The position numbers and the translations under genes are program-made. Positions 16,949 to 25,399 of a stretch of 64,000 nucleotides of DNA are shown in pieces (position 1 is the first letter of the stretch; every line of letters starts with the position of its first letter). The notes under the pieces were generated by a model. The model searched no databases, had not been told where the DNA came from, and saw only the letters and a list, made by a program, of their open reading frames with translations. The stretch comes from an uncultured Lachnospiraceae bacterium (lineage in GTDB: Bacteria > Bacillota > Clostridia > Lachnospirales > Lachnospiraceae), in contig CAJTUA010000005.1 in the NCBI GenBank assembly GCA_910579615.1, positions 169,209 through 233,208 of the forward strand, read 5' to 3'.

Positions 16949-17632
16949 ATGCAAACCAAAAAAATCATTCTCCAATGTACAAATCTCTGCAAAAGCTACG
17001 AAGACGGAGAGAATCAGCGGGAGATATTAAAAAATGTAAATCTGGAAATTTCCGCAGGAAGCATCTGCCAAATCTGCGGAAAAAGCGGGAGCGGAAAGAC
17101 AACGCTGTTAAATCTCTTAGCGGGCTTGGACTGTGCCACGTTAGGAACTATCCGTTTTTCCGGGAAAACTTATGGAACGATGTCCGAAGAAGAACACGCG
17201 AAGCTGCGCGGCGAATCTTTTGGATTTGTTTTCCAGTCGTTTCATCTGCTAAGAAATGTTTCTGTCGAGGAAAATATCAAAGCTCCGGCATATGTAAACG
17301 GCAGAAAAGTTGATTCTGAGTATATGGGTTATCTTGTGGAAATGCTCGGATTAAAAGATTTACGAAAGCAGATGGTCTGCAAGCTGTCCGGCGGGGAACA
17401 ACAAAGAACTGCGATTGCGCGGGCAATGCTTTTAAAGCCACAGATTGTTTTTGCGGATGAGCCGACGGGAAACCTGGATTCTGCCAATACAGAATTGATT
17501 GTGGAATTGTTTCGGAAAATTAACAAGGAACAGGGAACGACATTTGTTGTCGTGACACACGAGGAAGATTTGTTAAAACCATGTGCAAAACAGATATGGA
17601 TAAAGGATGGCGAGGTGCAGCTTGAAGAATAA
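16949..17632 (+). CDS. ABC transporter ATP-binding protein (MacB/LolD type)
   Basis: Cytoplasmic ATPase of 227 residues driving the FtsX-type permease encoded next. Walker A is GKSGSGKTT (about 43), the signature LSGGEQQRTAIARAM (about 145) and Walker B IVFADEPTG (about 167); the H-loop is VVTHEED. The start has GAGGG at somewhat long spacing. It overlaps the permease gene by 11-26 bases, so the two are translationally coupled. This subfamily usually serves peptide export, lipoprotein handling or antimicrobial-peptide resistance rather than nutrient import. Confidence 0.92.
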   Translation: MQTKKIILQCTNLCKSYEDGENQREILKNVNLEISAGSICQICGKSGSGKTTLLNLLAGLDCATLGTIRFSGKTYGTMSEEEHAKLRGESFGFVFQSFHLLRNVSVEENIKAPAYVNGRKVDSEYMGYLVEMLGLKDLRKQMVCKLSGGEQQRTAIARAMLLKPQIVFADEPTGNLDSANTELIVELFRKINKEQGTTFVVVTHEEDLLKPCAKQIWIKDGEVQLEE

Positions 17633-19766
17633 CAGAAAAAATTATAAAAAATTAGCTGAGTTTTTATTTTCGGACAGTAAAAAACTCGTACTGCTTGCAG
17701 GGGGAGTTTTGTTGGCAGCATTGAGTTTCTCACTTTTTTTCATTTCGGTAAACAGCACCATCGTTGCGTCAAGGAGGCAGACGGCGGTAGAGACACACGG
17801 AAGGTTTTTGGCGGTATTTACAGATATTGATAAAGAAATAGCCGATGAAATTATGGAAAAAGAGCCGATGTTTGACTATCAGGTGTTTCAGGTGCAGGAC
17901 GAGATGTATTATGGCAGCAGCCGTTTTTTTTCTGGTTGGGTAACTGAGGAAACAGGAAAAAACATGGGGATATTTTTAAAGGAGGGAGCCTGGCCGGAGA
18001 GGGAAAATGAGATTTTGCTGGAAAAATATTTAGCATACCGTTTGGGGATTTCCGAATTTCCGCAAAATGCTATTTTTATGGTGGATGGCGAAGAAAGGGA
18101 ATACCTTGTGTGCGGTACCATCCGGAATTATTCTGGCAATCTTGTAACGTCGAATCGGGATTTGAATCTAAGAAAAGATTATCCTTCTGCAATCACGCCG
18201 GGTTACAGGGAAAATGCAGAGGTTTCCCTCCTTATTTTACAGAAACGGCTGAATTTGGGAACATCAACAGAAGATATGTACGATGTCATGGATTTGCGCA
18301 ATGAATATGGGATTAGCCCATACTTTTCTGCTTTAAATAAATATATGGATGAAACCTATCAAAATACCATAGATTTCGAAAGGTTTGGTCTGGTTTATAT
18401 GATGGCAGTGCTTCTTGTGCTTCTGCTTGTTGAGGCTGTGATTTTTCGGGCGGTTGTCCTGAAAAATAAGTGTTCGGAACGCAGTCTTAGGGAGCTGGGG
18501 CTGACGAAGAAGGAGGTCATGCTGGCGTATGGCCTGCGGTTTGGAAAGGTTTTTTTGGAAACAATAGGATTCCAGGTAGTTATAGGTGTTCTTTGGGCAA
18601 AAATAGGGGGATATCTTACGGGGTATGGAAAACTTTTGGAAAAGCATGTCTGGTACACGTTGCTGAAAGAATTTGCAGTCCTGGTTCTGCTTTTACTGAT
18701 TCTTGCCGTTATGGCATGGGACCGTAAAACGTGGGAAAAAACGGCTGACGTAAAACAGAAAAAAAATTCCCGGTATTTATTTCGCAAATTGAATGAAATG
18801 CAGGAAGCTTACGGTCTTTCAGTATTTGATATCGGCGGAGGGGAGCGGTGGGAAGAATGGGAGGATATATTGGAGGGGGAGGAAGCAAGACGCTATGAGC
18901 CGCTGCCGTGGGATACTTTCGAAGTGCTGATTTTGCCGGAACAACAATACCAGCTGTTTTTAAATGAGAATGGTATCCCATGGGAGGACTCGCCTTCCGC
19001 GATGCCGGAATGTATTATGGTATTGCCCATGTTTGCTGAGGACGAGGAAATCGTTGGCGTAAGTGATGGTTCTGCCATCACCGTCGGCAGGGTTTTTTTG
19101 CAGGATGGAAAACTGTTATTTGAGAAGGAAGAATATTGCGCATGGAAGGTATTGAAAAATGCAAAAGGCATGGAAGAATCTTTTTCGGCAAGATGTCTGT
19201 GCGGGTTGGTATTTTCCGCAGCGCAGGCAGAGAAAAGTAAGCTGATTTCCGGATACAGCCATCTTTATTTCCGGCTGCGGGGGGATGCGACAAAGCAACA
19301 GCAGGAAGAAATCGACAATGCGATTGCCATGCTTGCCGCGTCCGCGCAGGGGGGAGGTTCGTTTTCGACGATTGAGGAACAAAAGGACGATGCACTTTTT
19401 GAAAGTTATGCAGCGTTTATGGGCACTACCATGTTTGTTTTTGCATTGTTTGCTATGGGTGCATTTGTTTTTATGCATTACTATGTCAGCTGGGAGAAAA
19501 ACAAATATGTATATGGGGTGTTCCGCAGTATGGGGATGCCGTACCGCACGCTCTGCGGCAAGCTTTTTGTGCAGTATGTAACGGGAATTGTTTTCGCGTG
19601 GTTTTTTGCGTGCTATATTGTGGAGAATGTTTTCGGATATCGATTTACGGCGGGGCAGGTTGCCTTGTGCACGGGATTTTTGCTGCTTTTCATTGAAAGC
19701 TGTTATGCGGTGCTGTATGGCGTGTATAAAAAGACTGCCATATGTAAAATGCTGCAGGAAGAATGA
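17622..19766 (+). CDS. FtsX/MacB-like ABC transporter permease
   Basis: Membrane partner of the ATPase just upstream, about 714 residues. TTG 17622 is preferred (GAGGTG four bases before, N-terminus KNNRKNYKKLAEF); ATG 17607 is the alternative. Membrane segments are seen near residues 20-45 (VLLAGGVLLAALSFSLFF), 255-280, about 330-375, and three at the C-terminus (from FMGTTMFVFALFAMGAFVF on), with large extracytoplasmic regions between them. This matches the FtsX-type fold of peptide or lipoprotein transporters. The cargo may be linked to the peptide and lipoprotein genes upstream, but that is inference. Confidence 0.85.
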   Translation: MKNNRKNYKKLAEFLFSDSKKLVLLAGGVLLAALSFSLFFISVNSTIVASRRQTAVETHGRFLAVFTDIDKEIADEIMEKEPMFDYQVFQVQDEMYYGSSRFFSGWVTEETGKNMGIFLKEGAWPERENEILLEKYLAYRLGISEFPQNAIFMVDGEEREYLVCGTIRNYSGNLVTSNRDLNLRKDYPSAITPGYRENAEVSLLILQKRLNLGTSTEDMYDVMDLRNEYGISPYFSALNKYMDETYQNTIDFERFGLVYMMAVLLVLLLVEAVIFRAVVLKNKCSERSLRELGLTKKEVMLAYGLRFGKVFLETIGFQVVIGVLWAKIGGYLTGYGKLLEKHVWYTLLKEFAVLVLLLLILAVMAWDRKTWEKTADVKQKKNSRYLFRKLNEMQEAYGLSVFDIGGGERWEEWEDILEGEEARRYEPLPWDTFEVLILPEQQYQLFLNENGIPWEDSPSAMPECIMVLPMFAEDEEIVGVSDGSAITVGRVFLQDGKLLFEKEEYCAWKVLKNAKGMEESFSARCLCGLVFSAAQAEKSKLISGYSHLYFRLRGDATKQQQEEIDNAIAMLAASAQGGGSFSTIEEQKDDALFESYAAFMGTTMFVFALFAMGAFVFMHYYVSWEKNKYVYGVFRSMGMPYRTLCGKLFVQYVTGIVFAWFFACYIVENVFGYRFTAGQVALCTGFLLLFIESCYAVLYGVYKKTAICKMLQEE

Positions 19767-19833
19767 TTGGGCTGCCGCGGGATGGGGCGGCTGTTCCTGA
19801 CCTGAAATGTCGGCATAAAATGTGATAAGGTCA

Positions 19834-19862
19834 TTGACAACGATACTTTTTTGATATAAAAT
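19834..19862 (+). promoter_or_regulatory. sigma-A promoter
   Basis: TTGACA (19834-19839), 17-base spacer, TAAAAT (19857-19862), about 50 bases before the gene at 19910. Confidence 0.7.
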
Positions 19863-19909
19863 ATCCTTAGTAGCTTTCAACATGCATTTTACTTTGAGGA
19901 GGGGAAAGA

Positions 19910-20587
19910 ATGAGAAAAAAATTATATGGGATTGCCGCATTGCTATCCATCTTTTGCATTGCAATTTTATTTTTTGCAATATTATCCGTTGGCAGGAGGC
20001 AAGCTGCCCCTTCCTATGAAGGGGAATGGCTTACAGCAGAAGGAAACTATACATACCCGATGACACCGTACAAGGAAGAATGGGCGCAGCTGGATATTCT
20101 GGAAAGGCGGGAGAGCTGCAATATGCCGCAGGAACTGGTGGATATGCTTACAACCGAGGAACTTGTGAATGCTGCTTTGGATTATCCGCTAAAGATGGAT
20201 TATATAGGATTTTCCAGTCCGGAAAAAGGTCTGGAGCATTTGAAAGGAAGTTCGAATGTTTACCGGGAGCTATTTAAAAGAGAAGATATCATAGAGAATT
20301 TATTGAAGGCTTATCGGGATTTGCAAGTTGATTATGATTTGCTTGTTTCTGAAACGGTTTCAAATCCGTGGGAGAAAAGTGGCTATGCCAAAGAATTAAT
20401 ATTGCAATTGTTGATTGGGTGCGATGAAATATTTGACCAACTGACAGAGGCACAGATGGAAGAGCTTCTTACAGTCGTGGATGAGCGATATGCTGCAAAA
20501 CAGGGAACGGGCGATGATTTTACAATGGCATGGAGCCGAAACAATCCGTTTTTACTTGGCAGGGAGGGAATTTTGGATTTGGAATGA
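19910..20587 (+). CDS. membrane-anchored hypothetical protein (225 aa)
   Basis: One N-terminal membrane segment or uncleaved signal (IAALLSIFCIAILFFAIL), then an acidic helical domain outside the cell (for example TTEELVNAALDYPLKMDYIG and LTEAQMEELLTVVDERY). No family recognised. GAGGAGGGG precedes the start and a consensus promoter lies upstream. It precedes another membrane-anchored unknown by 79 bases and follows the ABC transporter, so all may belong to one accessory function. Confidence 0.7.
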   Translation: MRKKLYGIAALLSIFCIAILFFAILSVGRRQAAPSYEGEWLTAEGNYTYPMTPYKEEWAQLDILERRESCNMPQELVDMLTTEELVNAALDYPLKMDYIGFSSPEKGLEHLKGSSNVYRELFKREDIIENLLKAYRDLQVDYDLLVSETVSNPWEKSGYAKELILQLLIGCDEIFDQLTEAQMEELLTVVDERYAAKQGTGDDFTMAWSRNNPFLLGREGILDLE

Positions 20588-20666
20588 TTGCGGGTTGCTT
20601 TTATCTGGCCTGGATTTTCTCTTTTTGTGCGTCTTGTCAGGATTCTATATTTGAGAGGGAGGTATT

Positions 20667-21557
20667 ATGGGTAAAAAAAGATTGACACGGATACTGGTTC
20701 TCCTTTTTTGTCTTGTGCTTTGCATCGGAAGCATCCTTGCGCGAAACATTCGTCCCTTTGCGCAGGAACAGGCAGAACCAATGCAGGCAGACCTAGAATG
20801 GCTTGAGGAAATCAGGAAAATCATGTCGGAGGGTACTTCCCCGTACATGGCCATCCCATGGTCAGAACAAAAACCCTGTGAACAATACCCATATGCCGAC
20901 TGGGATGGCGGCACTTATGTTTCTTCCGGCCAAAAAATTGGGGAAGAAAAGACAGGCGAATATCTTGGCAGTGCCATTGCCTATGGACGGGAGTCCCTGG
21001 ATGCTTTGAGCCAAACAAAAAATATCCGGTATATCCGGCATGAGAAAAAGGCGGAATTATACCGCATCCATGAAATATCGGAACGTTTTGCGGTGGCGGT
21101 TCGCCTGGAGGGTGAGCAGAAATATTATGTATATGCGAGGGAGGATTATGTACCGGAAACACTGGGAGATTTTGTGGAAGATTCCAATTTAAAAGAATAT
21201 CTGGAAATCTCTGTGGAGTTTGAATGTGGAAACAATCCGGAGGAAACATACCGGGGGGATATCGCGGATGCTTTGTGGGATATCCTCCTGTCGCAAAAAG
21301 AGGTAAAAAGCCAGAAAAAACCGCACCATAGCGTTTTTGTCTCCGATGAGGAGGTGGGTGATATTGTATTTTCGGCCGCGATTCTCTATGAACTGACGAG
21401 ATGGGGGCATATCACGTTTTATGTGTCGGAGCATGGGTACATTGGAATCAACGGACCGCTTTTGAATCCGGAATATATTTTCCCGGTGGGGGAGAATGCG
21501 GCGGAAGAATTTTTGGAATACATTTATGCAAATTGTAAGAAGATAGAGGAGAAATAA
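20667..21557 (+). CDS. membrane-anchored hypothetical protein (296 aa)
   Basis: N-terminal membrane segment (ILVLLFCLVLCIGSILA) and a C-terminal extracytoplasmic domain of about 265 residues with alternating beta and helix-like stretches (GEYLGSAIAYGRE, then EKKAELYRIHEISERFAVAV, and YVYAREDYVPETLGDF). I cannot assign it to a family. GGGAGGT precedes the ATG. Probably co-transcribed with the gene at 19910. A convergent terminator ends the transcript. Confidence 0.7.
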   Translation: MGKKRLTRILVLLFCLVLCIGSILARNIRPFAQEQAEPMQADLEWLEEIRKIMSEGTSPYMAIPWSEQKPCEQYPYADWDGGTYVSSGQKIGEEKTGEYLGSAIAYGRESLDALSQTKNIRYIRHEKKAELYRIHEISERFAVAVRLEGEQKYYVYAREDYVPETLGDFVEDSNLKEYLEISVEFECGNNPEETYRGDIADALWDILLSQKEVKSQKKPHHSVFVSDEEVGDIVFSAAILYELTRWGHITFYVSEHGYIGINGPLLNPEYIFPVGENAAEEFLEYIYANCKKIEEK

Positions 21558-21614
21558 AAAAATGAGGTACTCTGTAAAGCAAAAGCTTTCATGGAGCACC
21601 TCATTCTTTTTTAC
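21557..21614. terminator. bidirectional terminator between convergent genes
   Basis: AATGAGGTACTC and GAGCACCTCATT arms with A and T runs outside each arm serve both the gene ending at 21557 and the convergent glycosidase gene. Confidence 0.8.
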
Positions 21615-21624
21615 AAATCCCTGC

Positions 21625-24600
21625 CTATTCCGCTACAAACTGAAACCATTTAAAATCAAACTCGCATCCCGGCAGGAATACAAACGTCACTTTATTGCAC
21701 CCCTTCACACTATCAAGTGCAAATTCCTGCACCGTGTAGTCATCTGAATGCACAAACTCCGCAATTTGCTTGATTTCCGTGCCGTTTTCGTCCAGGAAGC
21801 GAACATGGATGGTATTTTTCTCAAGCGGCGTGCGCCCGCAGACCAAAAGCCTTGCAAAGCCCTTTTCGCCGAAATCCATCGCGTCATACTCCAACGAGAC
21901 ATTGTTCCCGATGCCGACAATCGCGTCCTCCTGCACCGTGAAGGTATCCCCGTAAATGCGGCTGTTTTCCAGTGCAGTAAGCTTTGCCCACGCTTTCCTT
22001 GGCGGGGCAAAGGCAAAGCCCTTGACATGGATTTTATTGTGCGCGGTAAAACAAAGTGTTGTAAGCCCCCGGACGCGGCGGTTTAAGTGGAAGGTCTCCT
22101 CCTGGTATACATTCCAGATGGAAGGTTTTTGGTAAACCACATCCGCAAGCAGTTCGCAATGCTCCGAATCCGGAACGCCCTCCCAAATCTGAATCGGGTA
22201 CGGTGCGCCGTCCAGGGCAAAAATCGGGATGGTCACTTCATCCGAGCCGAAATCGCCGAAATCCACGTTCGTAAAGCCGAAGGTTGTCTTAGCATCGCGC
22301 AGCGTCGCAACCCCGCGCTCGTTGCCGTTGGTGAGTGTGCCGATGGCAACATCGTAAAGCCCGGCGGAAACGAACTGGTATGGGTTGAGTGTAGCACTCC
22401 CAAGCCCGTCTGCCGTAAAGACAAGCTGGGAGATGATGCGCACTTTGTCCGTGTTGTTTTTTGTCATGCAGCGGACGCAGAATTCGCCGTCACCCTGGGC
22501 TGTAATGACGGCCTGGTTGCCGGAAACCGAAAGGGTTGCAAGGTTGGAATCGATGCCGATGTCAGTCGTTACCTTCCAGATAAGCTCAGCAGGGGAGGCA
22601 TTTTCCGGCAAAGGCTTTGCCGTGACGGTGATTTGCTTTTTCTCCGGGGAGAAGGAAAGACCTTTGTCGGTGGTAAGCTCCAGTTTGCGGATTGGGATGG
22701 AAGCGTCCGCAGAGGATGGTGGCGTTACAATGTTGCACGGGCAGGGAGAACCTGCAGAAAGGTCTTTTGCAGGCACGAACGCCGCCCCGTTTTTTGTCAC
22801 GGTAAGCATTGTGGCATTTTCCGGCACGCGGATTCCGCAGGCTTTTTCTAAAGCAGCTTCCTGCGCAGTCAGCGCGTTTGCCCGCAGCGTAATTTGTGCA
22901 TCCGGCAAGCCTGCTGCGCTCACCCTTACGAAAATATCCCCCTCTGTGAGCCCCGCGCCGATTACCGCCAGAAGTTTTCCGGAAAACAGGCGGCGGCTCG
23001 TGCATTTGTACTGTTCAAAATCCGTGCTGTCGCCATTGTCAAGCCCCAAAAGACGCCCGGCACCGGATACGGAAACCTCCACGCGCGTGTTCGCGTTCTC
23101 AACCGGGTGCCCGTCCTTATCCACCGCGTGGATGGCAAGGAAAATCAAATCCCTGCCGTCGGCGCGCAGCGTGCCGCGGTCAGGGGAAAGCACCAGGGCT
23201 ACCGCCTCACCAAAGGAATCATGCCTGTCCTCGGCAATCACATTGCCCTTCTCATCGTATGCCACCGCGTGGATGCTTCCCTTTTCATATGGAATCTGCC
23301 AGTGGGCGAGCAGGTCATCATGCCCGTTTACATGGTCAAGGTCATGCGTGCCAAGCGATTTCCCGTTGACAAAAAGTTCTACCTTCGGCGCGTTGGAACA
23401 AATCAGCACATCGATTGGCTGCCCCTCGTTGAAATCCCAGTACGGGAACAAATGCACCATCGGCGCTTTCTTATAATCCGTCCACTCCGCCTGGAAAATG
23501 TAGAAGGAGTCCTTCGGGAAGCCCGCAGTGTCAATCTGTCCGAAATAGGAATTTTTCGTGTGGTACGGGGTCGGCTCGCCAATGTAGTCAAAGCCCGTCC
23601 AGATAAACTGTCCGGCGCTGTAAGGCGTATCGCGGTCGTCGGTGATGCAGGCGAGGGTGTTTTTTGCACCCCAGCTTGTGGAGCTGTTGCCAAGCGCAGA
23701 GCACTGCTCATCGTCATCCGCAAGGATGGATTTTGCATACGGGAAATGGTAAATGCCGCGGCTCTGCACGACGGAAGCCGTCTCGCTGCCGTAAATCACC
23801 CAGTCCGGATGCTTTTTATGGTGCTCGTCATAGTAGCGCTCAGAATAATTGTAGCCAGCATATTTGACGATATCCGCGCAGTTCTGTGCGCCCTCCCATG
23901 GCATAAAATTGGAGCCGATGGTGATTGGCGCATTGCCCTTCGGGTCATTTTCGCGGACATAATCGCAGAGGTAGCGCGTGATTTCCTCCCCGTGTGCGTC
24001 CGCGTGCGTGTCGTAGATTTCGTTGCCGATGCTCCACATAATGACGCTGACATGGTTGCGGTCGCGGCGAATCCAGGAGGCAACGTCGCGGCGGCTCCAC
24101 TCTGCGAAAAAGCGGGCGTAATCGTAGGTTGTCTTCGGGCGCTCCCACATGTCAAATGCCTCGGAATCAATGAGGATTCCCATCTCGTCCGCAAGCTCCA
24201 TCAGCTCGACGGCAGGCATATTGTGTGAGGTGCGGATGGCGTTGACCCCCATTTCTTTTAAAAGGGTAAGCTGGCGGCGCAGTGCGGTTTTGTTGACCGC
24301 GGAGCCCAAAGCGCCCAAATCGTGGTGCTCGCAGGCACCATTTAAGCGAAGCTTGCGCCCGTTGAGCAAAAAACCCTCCTCCGGCGTGAATTCCTTGGTA
24401 CAAAAACCGATGCGGCAAATGGCGGTATCGATGATGGTTCCATCCGCAATCAGCTCGCTTGTCAGGGTGTATAACGTCGGGGAATCAATATCCCAAAGGG
24501 AGGGGTTGATGACCTGGAGTTTTTGCGAATTGGCGAACACGCGGATATTTTTATTTTGGTACGGGCAGAAAGCATCCGCCGGGAAAAAGGCAGCATCCAT

Positions 24601-25251
24601 CGCGCCGGAAAGCAGCGTGCCGTCCTCACCGGTAATCTGATGGCGGATGCTAAAAGCGGTGGAATCCATGCCCTCGGGCAACACAACCGCGGCATCAATT
24701 TCGGCGCTCCACTGGTCGTCGTTTTTGCGGATTGCTGTGTAAATACCGTCGGTATTAAAATGTGCATTGTTTTTTATATTCAGCCAGACATTGCGGTAAA
24801 TCCCCGCGCCGGAATACCAGCGGGAATTCGGGCTCTGGTGGATGACGCGCACGACAATCTCATTTTCCCCTTCGGCTATGTATGGCGTGATGTCAAGGGG
24901 AAAGCCGGAATAACCGTATTTCCAGGTAAATGCTTCTTTGCCGTTGATGTAGATGGTGGAGTTCATGTAGATGCCCTCGAAATCCAAAAGGGCGCATTCT
25001 GTCCCGCCGATGAAAACCGTCTCGGTATCCCCAGCTTTGTCAGGGTGTCCTGACGCGGTTTCCCGTATGCAGAAAAAGCGTTTGCGGTACCATCCCTCGG
25101 CGGTTTCATAGAGGTCATGGGAATTAAAAATCAGCCAGTCATGCGGCAGCTCAACCGGTGAAAAATCATTATCTTTTAACACGGCGGCAAGGGAAATGCC
25201 AAGTGGTTTTTTGCAGAATTCCCAGCCAAAATTGAATAATTTGCGGTTCAT
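21625..25251 (-). CDS. glycoside hydrolase family 2 (beta-galactosidase-like), 1208 aa
   Basis: Large cytoplasmic (no signal peptide seen) retaining glycosidase. In order: sugar-binding jelly roll (about 1-180), Ig-like domain (about 185-290), TIM barrel (about 295-590), then a DUF4982-like and further Ig-like modules (about 640-900) and C-terminal carbohydrate-binding-like modules to 1208. The acid/base Glu lies in MWSIGNEIYD (near 410) and the nucleophile in VIYGSETASV (near 490); both present. Likely substrates are beta-galactosides or related plant/host glycans. GGAAAAGG precedes the start. It is transcribed alone, opposite to its neighbours. At 1208 residues it is longer than many family members, from extra C-terminal modules. 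Confidence 0.92.
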   Translation of the reverse strand: MNRKLFNFGWEFCKKPLGISLAAVLKDNDFSPVELPHDWLIFNSHDLYETAEGWYRKRFFCIRETASGHPDKAGDTETVFIGGTECALLDFEGIYMNSTIYINGKEAFTWKYGYSGFPLDITPYIAEGENEIVVRVIHQSPNSRWYSGAGIYRNVWLNIKNNAHFNTDGIYTAIRKNDDQWSAEIDAAVVLPEGMDSTAFSIRHQITGEDGTLLSGAMDAAFFPADAFCPYQNKNIRVFANSQKLQVINPSLWDIDSPTLYTLTSELIADGTIIDTAICRIGFCTKEFTPEEGFLLNGRKLRLNGACEHHDLGALGSAVNKTALRRQLTLLKEMGVNAIRTSHNMPAVELMELADEMGILIDSEAFDMWERPKTTYDYARFFAEWSRRDVASWIRRDRNHVSVIMWSIGNEIYDTHADAHGEEITRYLCDYVRENDPKGNAPITIGSNFMPWEGAQNCADIVKYAGYNYSERYYDEHHKKHPDWVIYGSETASVVQSRGIYHFPYAKSILADDDEQCSALGNSSTSWGAKNTLACITDDRDTPYSAGQFIWTGFDYIGEPTPYHTKNSYFGQIDTAGFPKDSFYIFQAEWTDYKKAPMVHLFPYWDFNEGQPIDVLICSNAPKVELFVNGKSLGTHDLDHVNGHDDLLAHWQIPYEKGSIHAVAYDEKGNVIAEDRHDSFGEAVALVLSPDRGTLRADGRDLIFLAIHAVDKDGHPVENANTRVEVSVSGAGRLLGLDNGDSTDFEQYKCTSRRLFSGKLLAVIGAGLTEGDIFVRVSAAGLPDAQITLRANALTAQEAALEKACGIRVPENATMLTVTKNGAAFVPAKDLSAGSPCPCNIVTPPSSADASIPIRKLELTTDKGLSFSPEKKQITVTAKPLPENASPAELIWKVTTDIGIDSNLATLSVSGNQAVITAQGDGEFCVRCMTKNNTDKVRIISQLVFTADGLGSATLNPYQFVSAGLYDVAIGTLTNGNERGVATLRDAKTTFGFTNVDFGDFGSDEVTIPIFALDGAPYPIQIWEGVPDSEHCELLADVVYQKPSIWNVYQEETFHLNRRVRGLTTLCFTAHNKIHVKGFAFAPPRKAWAKLTALENSRIYGDTFTVQEDAIVGIGNNVSLEYDAMDFGEKGFARLLVCGRTPLEKNTIHVRFLDENGTEIKQIAEFVHSDDYTVQEFALDSVKGCNKVTFVFLPGCEFDFKWFQFVAE

Positions 25252-25313
25252 GGAATACCTTTTCCTTTCACTTTTTCTTTAGTATACCATAAAGGAAGGT
25301 GGAAAGAAAGAAA

Positions 25314-25354
25314 TTTTACATGGATTTTACATAACCGGCATTTCAATTTTACAT
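25314..25354 (+). promoter_or_regulatory. PhoP-box-like direct repeats
   Basis: TTTTACAT occurs exactly at 25314, 25325 and 25347, starts spaced 11 and 22 bases, i.e. one helical-turn phasing with a degenerate copy (GGCATTTC region) in the missing slot. This matches the known 11-bp TT(A/T/C)ACA repeat pattern of PhoP sites in Gram-positives and lies just before a phosphate transporter and a PhoP/PhoR-like pair. Confidence 0.6.
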
Positions 25355-25399
25355 ACTAATGGTAAAGTATGAATAGCACAGATAAGAAAGGGGAAGAAG

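Noticed and set aside
22087..24640. Long plus-strand open frames (254, 363 and 444 codons) opposite the glycosidase gene
   Set aside because: They mirror the codon structure of the well-supported family 2 glycosidase on the other strand, lack ribosome binding sites and give arginine/proline-rich, non-family proteins.
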